In this document: positions 22,883 to 34,600 of the stretch, piece after piece | How positions within the stretch are numbered: position 1 is the stretch's first letter | How the letters are laid out: every line of letters starts with the position of its first letter | Assembly (NCBI GenBank): GCA_039654915.1 | Contig: CM077595.1 | Span: 43,617,501-43,681,500, forward strand | DNA length: 64,000 nt | Direction of reading: 5' to 3' | Source of the DNA: Aquilaria yunnanensis | Taxonomy: Eukaryota > Streptophyta > Magnoliopsida > Malvales > Thymelaeaceae | Program-made: the position numbers and the translations under genes | Notes under the pieces: generated by a model | The model's database searches: none | Told to the model about the DNA's origin: nothing | What the model saw: only the letters and a program-made list of their open reading frames with translations

Positions 22883-25800
22883 ATCTCCCACTTGCACTAA
22901 AAGCCAATCATCCATGTATCTAATACCGATGGACCTAGAATGGCTATCATGCTTCTGCTGCGTAAGGGGCTTTGTCAGTGGATCAGCAATGTTGCTGTCT
23001 GTCGAAGTCCTGCATATCCTTACATCACCCCTCTCGATGATCTCCCTGATGAGATGATAGCGTCGGAGTATGTGTTTGGATCGCTGGTGAGATCGAGGTT
23101 CCTTAGCCTGTGCGATTGCTCCATTGTTGTCACAATAGAGCTCTATCGGGTCAACAATGCTTGGAACCACTCCAAGTTCAGTGATGAACTTCTTGATCCA
23201 AACTGCCTCCTTCGCAGCATCAGAGGCAGCAATGTACTCAGATTCTGTTGTAGAGTCAACTACTGTCTCTTGCTTTGAACTCTTCCAGCTTACAGCACCA
23301 CCACCAATACAAAACACATAACCAGATTGCGATCTAAAATCATCCTTATCGGATTGGAAGCTTGCATCGGTGTAACCCCTTACAACGAGCTGATCTTCAC
23401 CTCCAAAGACCAAGAATGCATCCTTAGTCCTTCGTAAGTACTTAAGGATGTTCTTAACAGCTGTCCAGTGACTTTCACCGGGGTTCGATTGGTACCTACT
23501 CGTCATGCTCAAAGCATATGAGACATTGGGACGAGTACATATCATGGCATACATGATAGATCCAATTGCTGAGGCATATGGAATCTTACTCATGCGCTCT
23601 CTCTCCTCGGTTGTACTCGGACATTGAGATCTAGAAAGAGTGATACCATGTGACATGGGCAAGAATCCTTTCTTGGAATCTTGCATGCTAAACCTCTTTA
23701 GCACCTTGTCAATATATGTACTTTGACTTAGGCCAAGAAGCTTTCTAGATCTATCTCTATAGATCCTGATGCCTAACACATAGGCTGCTTCACCCAAGTC
23801 CTTCATAGAGAAACATTTCCTTAGCCAAGTCTTCACAGACTGTAGCTCAGGAATGTCATTCCCGATGAGTAGTATGTCATCTACATACAACACCAAGAAG
23901 ACAATAGCGCTCCCACTAACCTTCTTGTAGACACAAGGTTCATCTTCATTTTTGATAAAACCAAACTCTTTGATTGCATCATCAAAACGAAGATTCCAAC
24001 TTCGAGAAGCTTGCTTCAGTCCATAAATGGACCTTTGCAATTTGCACACTTTATTGGCATTCCCAGGAGTGACAAAACCCTCAGGCTGTGTCATGTACAC
24101 ATCCTCAAGTAGCTTTCCATTTAGGAATGCAGTTTTGACATCCATTTGCCATATCTCATAATCATAGTGTGCAGCAATAGCAAACAAAATTCTGATGGAT
24201 TTAAGCATAGCAACTGGTGAAAAAGTTTCATCATAGTCAATACCATGAATTTGCTTGAAACCTTTTGCAACCAATCTTCCCTTAAAGGTAATCACATTAC
24301 CATCCATGTCAGTTTTCTTCTTGAAAACCCATTTGCACCCTATAGGTTTTACCCCTTCAGGTGGGTCAACCAAAGTCCATACTTGGTTTTCATACATGGA
24401 TTCCATTTCGGATTTCATGGCCATTAGCCACTTCTCAGAGTCAGGCCCCGACATAGCTTGTTGGTAGGTTGTGGGCTCATCTTGATCCATGAGCATCACA
24501 TCACCGGTGTGAGTCACGAGAAATCCATATCTCTCGGGCTCACGCCGAATCCTACCAGTCCTACGTGGGCTCTGTGCTACAGGAACAGACTCTTGAACCA
24601 CAACATCTTGTGGTGTCTGTTCAGGTTCCATTTCAGGTTCGATGTCTTCTTGTTGTTCTTGAATTTCTTCAAGTTCTACTTTCCTCCCACTAGTTCCTTT
24701 AGAGATAAACTCTTTCTCCAAAAAGACACCAGTTCGAGCAACAAACACTTTTTGCTCAGAGGGATTGTAGAAATAGTAACCCTTTGTTTCTTTGGGATAC
24801 CCAACAAAAAGACATTTTTGAGATTTGGGCCCTAGTTTGTTAGAGGATTGACGTTTTACATAAACATCACAGCCCCAAATCTTCATAAAAGACAAATTGG
24901 GACGCCTCCCACTCCATATCTCATATGGTGTCATTTGAACCGATTTAGATGGAACTCGGTTTAGTGTAAAAGCGGCTGTCTCTAGAGCATGTCCCCAAAA
25001 GGAGTTTGGAAGGTCAGCTTGACTCATCATGGAGCGAACCATGTCTAACAGAGTTCGATTTCTCCTTTCAGAAACACCATTCCATTGAGGTGTACCTGGT
25101 GGAGTGAGTTGTGATATTATACCACACTCCTTCAGATAGTCAAGGAATTCTCGATCCAAGTACTCTCCACCTCGATCTGATCGAAGCACTTTGATACTCT
25201 TCCCGAGTTGATTCTCTACTTCATTCTTGAATTCTTTGAACTTTTCAAAGGATTCTGACTTGTGTCTCATAAGATACACATAGCCATATCTGCTGAAGTC
25301 ATCAGTGAAAGTAATGAAGTATTGGAAACCTCCTCTAGCTTGTGTAGACATAGGGCCACATACATCACTATGTATGAGTCCTAGTAAGTCATTAGCCCTT
25401 TCACTTTGCCCTGTGAATGGGGCTTTGGTCATCTTGCCCAACAAACATGACTCACATGTCTCATATGATTCAAAATCAAATGAGTCCAAGAGTCCATCCT
25501 TATGGAGCTTGGATATGCGGGTCTCATTTATATGGCCCAAGCGACAGTGCCAGAGATAGGTCAAGTTTGAATCATTTAATCTGACCTTCTTGGTATTCAC
25601 ATTATAGATTGGATCTTCAAGGTCTAGAACATACAACCCATTGCTAAGTTGAGCACTACCATAAAAGATTTCATTCAAATAAATAGAACAACATTTGTCC
25701 TTTATTATAAATGAAAAACCTTTCTTGTCCAAACAAGAAACAGAAATCAAATTTCTACTAATAGTAGGCACAAAGTAGCAGTTGTCTAATTCTAAAACTA

Positions 25801-26848
25801 ATCCACTAGGTAAAGTGAGAACATAAGTCCCTACGGCTAAGGCAGCAACCCTTGCTCCATTTCCAACACGTAGGTCCACTTCACCTCGGGCCAATCTTCT
25901 ACTTCTACTTAGATCCTGCACATTTGCACAAATGTGAGATCCACATCCAGTATCCAATACCCAAGATGAGGAAGTAGAAAAGTTAGCCTCTATAACAAAA
26001 ATACCTGAAGTGGAAGTCTTACTTCCCTTTTCCTTAGCAAGTTCTTCAAGATAGAGCTTGCAGTTGCGCTTCCAGTGTCCAGGTTGCTTACAATGGAAGC
26101 ACTCCCCTTCCTTTGCCACACCACCCTTTGGTTTCAGTGCAGCTGAAGAAGAACTAGCATTGGACTTTCCATTAGCTTTATCCTTCTTCTTGTTGGCTTT
26201 TCCCTTTCCCTTGCCCTTTTGAACCATCAAAATGGGCTTAGCCTTCTTAAGGTTTTGCTCAGCAGTTCTCAACATGTTGAGCAATTCAGGAAGGGACTTG
26301 TCTAGGTCGTTCATGTTATAGTTCATGACGAACTGACTGTAGCTTTCAGGCAACGATTGCAAGACTACATCGATAGCCAACTCTTTCTGAAGAGCAAATC
26401 CCAAATTCTCAAGATTCTCAATGTACCCAATCATCTTAAGCACATGAGGACCCACGGGACTTCCTTCAGACATCTTGCACTGAAATAATGCCTTAGAGGT
26501 CTCAAACCTCTCATGCCTAGCTTGCTCTTGGAAAAGCATTTTGAGATGTTCGATCATATCGAACGCCCCCATGTTCTCATGTTGCTTCTGAAGCTCAGAT
26601 TCCATGGTAATAAGCATGAGGCATGCAACATCCAAAGCATCATCAGAATGCCTCTTGTGAGCATCCCTTTCAGCTCTTGGAGCAGTGGCAGCAGGCTCAT
26701 TCGGAATGGGCTGCTCTAGGACATATGCCTTTCTCTCTTGTTTGAGGACTATCCTCAAGTTTCGGTACCATTTGAGAAAGTTGGTCCCATTCAGTTTTTC
26801 CTTCTCAAGGATCGATCGCAATGAAAGTGTCGATGTGTTTTGTGCCAT
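22877..26848 (-). CDS. Copia gag-pol polyprotein, intact
   Basis: 1323 codons in one frame. Gag is about 1-250 and ends in a zinc knuckle CFHCKQPGHWKRNC (about 250-263). The protease site DTGCGSHIC is near 299. The GAG pre-integrase module (WHCRLGHINETRI, CESCLLGK) comes before integrase with catalytic Asp in IHSDVCGP, Asp in RSDRGGEY and Glu in NGVSERRNR. RT carries IWQMDVKTAFLNG and the catalytic YVDDILLIG. RNase H carries GYTDASFQSD, TTESEYIAASDA and ELYCDNNGAI. The order protease-integrase-RT-RNase H defines Ty1/copia. The ATG at 26848 is preceded by a long leader. The last codons run through the polypurine tract and the stop TAG is bases 4-6 of the 3' LTR. Confidence 0.96.
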   Translation of the reverse strand: MAQNTSTLSLRSILEKEKLNGTNFLKWYRNLRIVLKQERKAYVLEQPIPNEPAATAPRAERDAHKRHSDDALDVACLMLITMESELQKQHENMGAFDMIEHLKMLFQEQARHERFETSKALFQCKMSEGSPVGPHVLKMIGYIENLENLGFALQKELAIDVVLQSLPESYSQFVMNYNMNDLDKSLPELLNMLRTAEQNLKKAKPILMVQKGKGKGKANKKKDKANGKSNASSSSAALKPKGGVAKEGECFHCKQPGHWKRNCKLYLEELAKEKGSKTSTSGIFVIEANFSTSSSWVLDTGCGSHICANVQDLSRSRRLARGEVDLRVGNGARVAALAVGTYVLTLPSGLVLELDNCYFVPTISRNLISVSCLDKKGFSFIIKDKCCSIYLNEIFYGSAQLSNGLYVLDLEDPIYNVNTKKVRLNDSNLTYLWHCRLGHINETRISKLHKDGLLDSFDFESYETCESCLLGKMTKAPFTGQSERANDLLGLIHSDVCGPMSTQARGGFQYFITFTDDFSRYGYVYLMRHKSESFEKFKEFKNEVENQLGKSIKVLRSDRGGEYLDREFLDYLKECGIISQLTPPGTPQWNGVSERRNRTLLDMVRSMMSQADLPNSFWGHALETAAFTLNRVPSKSVQMTPYEIWSGRRPNLSFMKIWGCDVYVKRQSSNKLGPKSQKCLFVGYPKETKGYYFYNPSEQKVFVARTGVFLEKEFISKGTSGRKVELEEIQEQQEDIEPEMEPEQTPQDVVVQESVPVAQSPRRTGRIRREPERYGFLVTHTGDVMLMDQDEPTTYQQAMSGPDSEKWLMAMKSEMESMYENQVWTLVDPPEGVKPIGCKWVFKKKTDMDGNVITFKGRLVAKGFKQIHGIDYDETFSPVAMLKSIRILFAIAAHYDYEIWQMDVKTAFLNGKLLEDVYMTQPEGFVTPGNANKVCKLQRSIYGLKQASRSWNLRFDDAIKEFGFIKNEDEPCVYKKVSGSAIVFLVLYVDDILLIGNDIPELQSVKTWLRKCFSMKDLGEAAYVLGIRIYRDRSRKLLGLSQSTYIDKVLKRFSMQDSKKGFLPMSHGITLSRSQCPSTTEERERMSKIPYASAIGSIMYAMICTRPNVSYALSMTSRYQSNPGESHWTAVKNILKYLRRTKDAFLVFGGEDQLVVRGYTDASFQSDKDDFRSQSGYVFCIGGGAVSWKSSKQETVVDSTTESEYIAASDAAKEAVWIKKFITELGVVPSIVDPIELYCDNNGAIAQAKEPRSHQRSKHILRRYHLIREIIERGDVRICRTSTDSNIADPLTKPLTQQKHDSHSRSIGIRYMDDWLLVQVGDC
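22883..22893 (-). other. Copia polypurine tract
   Basis: Minus strand AAGTGGGAGAT immediately before the LTR start TGTTAG. It is also coding for the last residues of the polyprotein. Confidence 0.8.
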
Positions 26849-28359
26849 GGTTATCTACAACAGTAAATATGCAGTGTAAGAGTCATGTATTTTAATTCAT
26901 TTAATAAGGACTTTTATTAAATGATACTCCCACTATTTTCCTCAAAATAATAACCCTCGGTATTATTTCGGAACACCTCGGCGCTAAGGTATTCTAGTGG
27001 GCCAAGATCCATATTTGACCACAACCTGAGTCAGCTTTGGCTTTTCTCTCAAGTTACAGCTATTTAGGTAGGCAACTCATTGCCAATTGCATCTTATGCA
27101 ACTCTTGGATAGTTGGGTGAACAACACTTGTCCAAACTCATCTCATGAACTTAAGCCCAACTCTATGCCTCTAAGTCCCTAATCCTATTAGGATGACTTA
27201 GTTAAGTCGAACCCAAAGTTAGCAGTTTGGATATCACTATTATCCCATCGCGCCTTACCAAGATGAACATAGGTGCTTTGCTTTGGCAAACCCACCTAAT
27301 GTTGATCAAAGTCTTGACGAGTGCCAACATTTGGAAGGCATCACATTTAATGACTTAATATTTGTTTGAGGGATTTTTCTTTTGATCTCACCAATTTGTT
27401 ATCTCCGGTTGTTTTATACATGCATCACATACAAATATAAAACATGCATCTCATGCTTACAAGAAATAAACGTGACATGGTTATAGCCCAAACTATGCGA
27501 TATTCTCAAGCCAATGAGAATATCATAAAAGCCTAAGAAAAGAAAAGAGTCTTCACAAGCTCCTTCTCTTCCTTTCTTGGCTGCCTTTTGTTGTCACCTC
27601 CTTGGACATACCACCTTGGACGAACCCATAATGCACCATTACATCAATAATAGAAACCTCGAGTTACATTCGAGGGGAGTAAGGTGAGAAGAGAATGTAC
27701 AATGAGAGTGATAAGAAAAGGCACGACTCACAGGCCGTATTTACAAGTACAACCAATAAAGGGCTATAACCATGCACCATGCTTCAAACACCAATCAGCA
27801 TATCATGTCAAATCTCATTCAACAAAGATGCATGCCAATTTTCGCGTGTTGATTAACCAGTTTTTATTTATGTGGCGCTTCGCATACGGCGGTCCCGCTG
27901 GCCGGTCAGCGGGCGGTGGTTCCGCTGACCGGTCAGCGGACGGGGTCAAGGGGAGCCGCCCTTGCGGGGGGCGTGGGGGGCAGCGCCCCCCGGCGCAAAA
28001 AATTGTCTTACAATTGCTTAGCCCGAAATCTTCTATTTCGAGAAAGTAGGCACCCGAGACTCCTCCATTCGAGCCACCAAAAATACCTTACTTTCGGTGC
28101 CCGAACAGGCCGAATCCGAACAAACCTAGGGTTTTTGCAACTATTGCAAGAATCCTAATCCATATAGGTATCTCATACCTATCAATTTCGGTTAATCTCA
28201 TTAACCAATTTGTGTCGTTTCTTCATATATCTCATATGTTCATTACGAATTCCGGTTTCATGCATCATGAATCAATCTAATTAATCATGGCCGAAAACCA
28301 ATCGAAGACATAGCATCATGCGATTCAACACTCAATCCCGATTTAGGGTTTCACCAGTA
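26849..28359 (-). other. Copia 5' leader (about 1.5 kb, untranslated)
   Basis: Lies between the PBS and the gag-pol ATG. No frame shows copia or other known motifs. The short frames seen here overlap a GC-rich block (27880-28000) and are not supported. The leader may hold packaging and dimerisation signals; see the palindromes at 27894-27991. Confidence 0.7.
27894..27991. repeat. GC-rich palindrome cluster in the copia leader
   Basis: 27921-27940 is a perfect 20-bp palindrome, TCCGCTGACCGGTCAGCGGA. 27894-27913 is a near-copy (CCCGCTGGCCGGTCAGCGGG, one mismatched pair). Just downstream GGGGGC-AGC-GCCCCC (27976-27990) can form a tight hairpin. The surrounding element is AT-rich, so the block stands out. 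Confidence 0.85.
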
Positions 28360-28371
28360 GCTCTGATACCA
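28360..28371 (-). other. Copia primer binding site (initiator tRNA-Met)
   Basis: Minus strand TGGTATCAGAGC, one base after the end of the 5' LTR. It is complementary to the 3' end of plant initiator tRNA-Met, the usual primer of plant copia elements. Confidence 0.95.
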
Positions 28372-28372
28372 C

Positions 28373-29787
28373 TGTTGGGTTTCGGGAGCCAAACAGCGCA
28401 GCGGAATTTAACCGAAACCCTCCAGGATCCAAGTGAAACGGGGTAAACCGGGTGTTCGAAAATTTCATACCTAATTTTCGGTTGAGATCTCTCACTCAAC
28501 TGTAGAGTCGAATCACAAAACCTGAACAGTTGACGTGTTCAGGCTCTCTATGGTATCCACACGAGCCTCTCGGGATCACCACGCTTCCACCACGTCCCGG
28601 CAGATGCGTTTCTCTTGCGCTCGCAGTGCTAGCTTGCGTCCTCCAAGGAATTGCAAGAGAAGAGTGCGGCTGTCCTTTTGGGAGGCTAGGGCAAGGAGAC
28701 CTACGAATTTCTCACTTAAAAGTTGTATTTATAGTGAGACTCAACTTCCAGGCCTAATGGGTTTCAAAGCCCTAATCCAATTAGGATTTAATTTCGGGCT
28801 TAATAATGGCTCAACTCCTTGGCCCATTATTAATACGAAATTAAAGTGAAACCATAACCCAAATAATTAGCCCATGCACTCTAATGATCCAAATAGCTCT
28901 ACGTGTGCGACCCAATAGGCTCTTGCCATGTTGGCAATGATCATAAATCACATTTATAATCATAAGCAATGAGCGGTGTCTAGCAACACATCATTGCTAC
29001 CCAAGTGACAAGATTGTCGGTGAATCGACTAAACCTTTATGATCATCACCGATATATGCCATTGTCCCTTTGTCCAAGATATCAAGACTAAGCACGAGAC
29101 ATGGAATGTGTCACTCTCGTATAGCCCAATCTTTGGTTTCTTGATTACCGAGTAGACTAACTTAAACTGATGACATTGATATCATATATCAACTCATCGG
29201 AGCATGGCCATGCATTTTCTAAGTCTCACTCTATCAAGGGGCCCAAAGATATCACTCCCGTTACATAGGAGGGACAAATCCCATCTTGATCATACAAATC
29301 CCTCCGCATGATATGTGACATACCCAATGACCTCCTTCAAGTTCACTCAGTTACGAGCAACAAAGGAAAGTATCAAAGTATGTGACTCACATGTAGGGAA
29401 CCTTGATGATCTTAGGTCGAAGGACTACATATACCATGATCACTATGAGAATCACTTATGACACTCATATAACGATCCATGAAGTGTTCTCATGGTGGGT
29501 CGGTCCAGTACACAAGTTCTCCAACTTGTACCCATATGTAGACTACATATCTCATATTAGTCTCCACATATGCTAGTCATTATGTATTATTGCAACCCGC
29601 TCCACAATAATACTATACTAGGGACGTTTAAGAATATCATTATTCTAGGGTTACAATTATGTTTATTACGTTACGCAGAAACAAAACAACAAACAAAATT
29701 GCTGGATTAATGCCTCAATAAAATATCATGACTCAATGTGCAAAATACAATCATCTCATGATTGGCTTTTTGGGCACAATACTAACA
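28373..29787 (-). repeat. Copia 5' LTR
   Basis: 1415 bp, matching 21468-22882. The TATA box on the element strand (TATAAATA) lies at 28726-28733 and should drive the genomic transcript. Target duplication TGATT follows at 29788-29792. Confidence 0.95.
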
Positions 29788-29792
29788 TGATT

Positions 29793-31601
29793 AAGGTTGG
29801 GTAAGATAAGGTGGCTAAGGGGGTTAAAGTGCTCAAGTTGTTAAGGGAGCACTAAGGGGATTAAAGTAGATTTTGGAGTCTTAACTAGCCCAAATAGGAG
29901 GTCTTAGACCTTTGGGCAATGAAAAGAAAACCTAAAAGGATCCTAATCAAACCTTGTGATTTGGTAAGTAAGCAACTAAGGAGCCCTAACCTAAGCTCCT
30001 AGAACTTGGTAAGTTAGACAACATAATATGGTTATTTGACATAATAAGTTAAAGGAAAGGCGGGTAACTTTTGAGAGGAGGTGATGACTTACTTTAGGAC
30101 CCATAAGAAGGACTTAAGGGAGGTAGAGGATTCAAGATACGTGGGCCAATGTCTTAAGTACCTCCACTAGTTGAGCTCACGACAAGTTTAAGGCAACTTA
30201 GCTCTAAGAAGTCCCAAGGCTTATATATATTGCATATCATAAATTCATGCATTCCATATCTAATATGTTTATTGCTTGTTTTGATTATTGGTTGGTTGTG
30301 GCTTGTTTCGTTTGCTATATTTTGCATGCTTGCTTGTTATCTTCTTTGCAGGTACCCTAAGGAACCCTTACTGAGTACAACTATGCACTCACAACCTTAA
30401 GTTTGTTGTGCAGGTTCTAACGTTGGGCCCAACAACTAGGTGGATAGTTGTGAACTAAGTTTCTCTTTTCTGTAGGTACCTGTTTACTTGAATCCCTAAG
30501 ATTCTAAGGTTGCTTTAAAGATAAGTTTTGCACTAACTAAATGTTATGCCTGTACAGTTTAGAGGCTAAGTGGTGCACAAGGAAAAATGAGGGCTTGCAC
30601 TTAGAGCTTGATAGCCCAAAGGTGGGGCTTAAGTGATAGATCTTGGTGATGATTTTACCTTGATATATGGTATCTTGTTTACTAAGATATTGCCTCTATT
30701 AAGATACATTGTGGTGTAAAACCATTGAGTTACTTTTGGGTGCGTGTTAGTTTAAAGAGTGTGCACAAACTATAGCTTGAAGTCGAAGTAACTAGTTTTT
30801 TATTGTCATGGCACATTTTAAGTATATTTTAAACAAAATGCTCAAATGATGTGTTATTTAATTGGTTTACTAATATGCTCATATTTAATCATGTTTTCTA
30901 TACATTTTTACCTCGTGTTTGCTTGCCTTTTGATATGTTGAAGCGAGGATATGGTGCTTAATTAGTTTATATTTTATTTTCAAGCTATATTTCAACTTTA
31001 TTTCAGTTAGGATGGATTTCTACAAAGTGTTGGAGATAAATTATAAGTTTTGATAAAGTTTTTGAGCAAGCATACCTTGCAACACACCCATGAAGTGCGT
31101 TACATGCCCTACCACAAGCCTGTGTCTACCTACACACCCATATTCCAAACCATGTCATTAAAGTTCATGATTTTTATGTTCCAGGTGTCGAACATGATCT
31201 TAAACATGCCCATGTTACAACCCATGTTTGCATGCTGCTAAGGTTTTTCAAGTTGTTTTTAAGGTTTTCAAGGAGAACAAGCAAGGGGTGCCCAGAGGCG
31301 GCCAAGGGCTGCTTAGGAAAGCCAAGAAAAAGACAGAAAGGAAAGGGGGTGAAAACACATAAAGAAAAAGATAGTTTGTCATGGAGAAAGTCTGCCAGCA
31401 GCAATTTTGATGATCAATACCATTTTATGAACATCGGATCAAATATTTCTTGGAGAAGAAGAAATTCAGACATGGATAATTCTTTTCTTAGTTTTCTTTT
31501 GATTCTATTGTATTTATTTTATGGCACTATAAACTAAACTTCCTACTTATGATTAAAATAGATGAACCCTAAGATGATATTGTGATTATGATTACTTTTT
31601 G
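29793..31601 (+). repeat. Retrotransposon-like non-coding DNA, probably Athila-related in its right part
   Basis: No coding frame. The left part continues the DNA at 20051-21467. The right part (about 30950-31601), with phrases such as GATGAACCCTAAGATGATATTG, resembles an Athila LTR, whose sequence resumes at 35507 after the inserted chromovirus LTR. Phrases such as ACACACCCATG recur here and at 48840-49100 in the same base layer. Confidence 0.35.
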
Positions 31602-34600
31602 TGTTACCACCTCACGAAAATGGGAGAATTACAAAATGTGGCATAATGGTAAAAAATCATTATATTGTGTAATTCTTACCATAGTGATTGAAGTGTGAGG
31701 GGTAAAGGGCATGAACAACACCTCCTTAAAAGTGTTCTAAGTTAGTAACTTGGCCCCCAAGAAAAGCCTTAAGGATTCCATGTTTGTCAAACAACCTATG
31801 GAGTTTTTTCTAAGGTTTTGGAAATTCGGGTACTCAATTGTAAAACTCTTAAGAAAGAGCTTTGGAGATTTATGGGAAGGATATGAATGGTATGAAAGTG
31901 CTATTGGAGGATCAAATTGCTTATGGAAGACAAGTTTGGACAAAGAAAACACAAAAGGCATTAAGGACTAAAGTGTCCTAGTGTAAGCCCTAGGATGTTG
32001 AAGCTTTTGACTTGAGTCAAATGGAAGCAATTTGGAGTTATCCCCTACTAGTAAGGTCGGCCATGGCAAGGGGAAAATGAGTAAAATGTGGACCATGAGT
32101 TTATGGCAAAGAAACCATGGTTTAGAAGTAAGGAAAATGACATAAAGCTTAATTAAGGCTATTAAGGGTGTTTAATGCACCATAGCTTGGTTAACCCTTT
32201 TAAAGTAGCCAATTTATTCTTTACTTCTCCCATATTTGACCCACACCAGCCACCTTCACCTCTATAGATCCTCCATAGCCACCATACCTCCAAGCTTGAA
32301 GCTAAAAGCAATTGAAAGCAAAAAATGGCAATTGGAAGCTATTTAGTGCTAAAACTTGAGTGCACCAAGGATCAAGCTCCAATTTCGGCATACACTCAAG
32401 ATAAAAAGTTCTCTTGCTCTCATGAACTGTTAATTATATTATTCAAACATCCATGGTGTTAGTGTTGTGCCCAAAAAGCCAATCATGAGATGATTGTATT
32501 TTTTGCACATTGAGTCAAGATATTTTATTAAGGCATTAATCCAGCAATTATGTTTGTTGTTTTGTTTCTGCGTAACGTAATAAACATAATTGTAACCCTA
32601 GAATAATGATATTCTTAAACATCCCTAGTCTATTATTATTGTGGAGCAGGTTGCAATAATACATAACGACTAGCATATGTGGAGACTAATATGAGATATG
32701 TAGTTTACATATGGGTACAAGTTGGAGAACTTGTGTACTGGACCGACCCACCATGAGAACACTTCATGGATCGTTATATGAGTGTCATAAGTGATTCTTA
32801 TAGTGATCATGGTATATGTAGTCCTTCGACCTAAGATTATCAAGGTTCCCTATATGTGAGTTACATACTTTGATACGTTCCTTTGTTGCTCGTAACTGAG
32901 TGAACTTGAAGGAGGTCATTGGGTATGTCACATATCATGCGGAGGGATTTGTATGATCAAGATGGGATTTGTCCCTCCTATGAAACGGGAGTGATATCTT
33001 CGGGCCCCTTAATAGAGTAAGACTTAGAAAATGCATGGCCATGCTCGGATGAGTTGATATACAATATCAATGTCATCAGCTTAAGTTAGTCTACTTGGTA
33101 ATCAAGAAACCAAAGATTGGGCTATACGAGAGTGACACAATCCATGTCTCGTGCTTAGTCTTGATATCTTGGACAAAGGGACAATGGCATATATCGGTGA
33201 TGATCATAAAGGTTTAGTCAAATCACCGACAATCTTGTTACTTGGGTAGCAATGATGTGTTGCTAGACACTGCTCATTGCTTATGATCATAAATGTGATT
33301 TATGATCATTGCCAACGTGGCAAGAGCCTATTGGGTTGCACACTTAAAGCTATTTGGATCATTAGAGTGCATGGGCTAATTATTCGGGCTATGGTTTGAC
33401 TTTAATTTTGTATTAATAATGGGCCCAAGAGTTGAGCCATTATTAAGCCCGAAATTAAAGTCTAATTGGATTAGGGCTTTGAAACCCATTAGGCCTAGAA
33501 GTTGAGTCTCAATATAAATACAACTTTTAGTGAGAAATTCACAGGTCTCCTTGCCCTAGCCTCCCAAAAGGAGAGCCGCACTCTTCTCGTGCAATTCTTT
33601 GGAGGACGTAAGCTAGCACTGCGAGCGTAAGAAAAATGCATCTGCTGGGATGTGGTGGAAGCATGGTGATCTCGATAGGCTCGTGTGGATACCATAGAGA
33701 GCATGAACACGTCAACTGTTCAGGTTTTGTGATTCGACTATACAGTTGAGTAAGAGATCTCAACCGAAAATTAGGTATGAAAATTTTGAACACCCGGTTT
33801 ACCCCATTTCACTTGGATCCTGGAGAGTTTCGGTTAAATTCCGCTGCGCTGTTTGGCTCCCGAAACTCAACACATGGAGCTAGGGCTAAGTTTGGAAGAG
33901 AGTCAAGTGCTTGATGAACCAAGCTTAGTGAGGGGAGTGCACTTAGTGAATGTTTTGTGACCTAGTGTGAAATGCACAGTGATGACAGCGAATTTAAGGG
34001 TTTCTAGAGCCCAAATTTAGTACTAACTAGTGTTAAAAATCTCCTAAGACCAAGCTTATGCTTGAGGAGGGCTGCCATAGTGATTTGCATATGTTTATTG
34101 CATGTTTTATCAACTAACGAATGCATATTGTTGCTGCCGTATACATATGGTTGTTCTTTGTGTTTGGTTGCTACATTTGGATGCTCTATATTGGATATTT
34201 GCATTGTGTTTTCTTGTGTTTTAGTGTCTTTGGATGCAAGTAATACTATGGGTTACATTGCCTTAAGAGTATAAGTGTTCTCTTACTAAGTTTTACAATG
34301 AAACTTACTCCCCTCAAATCTACCCATTTCAGGTCTAGTAGAAAGATCACATTCAAACTGACCCTTGTAGTTTTAGTTTTGATCTGAAATTTTAGGTACT
34401 TGAACTACCATGTACCTAGTTGTAATCTGGAAATTTTGGTGATTTTAGGAGTACATTTGGTATTTTTAGTGATGGTGCTTACTATACTATGCAGCAATTG
34501 TCTAGCATCTTGTTTCTGGAGTGCATTGTGTCTAAAGCTCTCCTGTAACTAGGGTGTGTGTTTTAGGTGAGTTAAGAACATTATGTAGTGCATGGATGCA

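Larger units (their letters stand above)
21468..29787 (-). mobile_element. Complete Ty1/copia LTR retrotransposon, probably recent
   Basis: 8320 bp, LTR-PBS-gag-pol-PPT-LTR, with exact TGATT target duplications (21463-21467 and 29788-29792). The two 1415-bp LTRs show no differences in the stretches I compared, including both ends, and the 1323-codon polyprotein is unbroken. This points to a young, possibly autonomous copy. Three solo LTRs of the same family lie at 32457-33872, 40595-42010 and 46515-47931. Size and long LTRs would suit the Angela-type group, but I have not assigned a lineage. Confidence 0.95.

Noticed and set aside
27684..28158. Two plus-strand frames of 121 and 80 codons in the copia leader
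   Set aside because: They run antisense to the element through the GC-rich palindrome block, with no family match.
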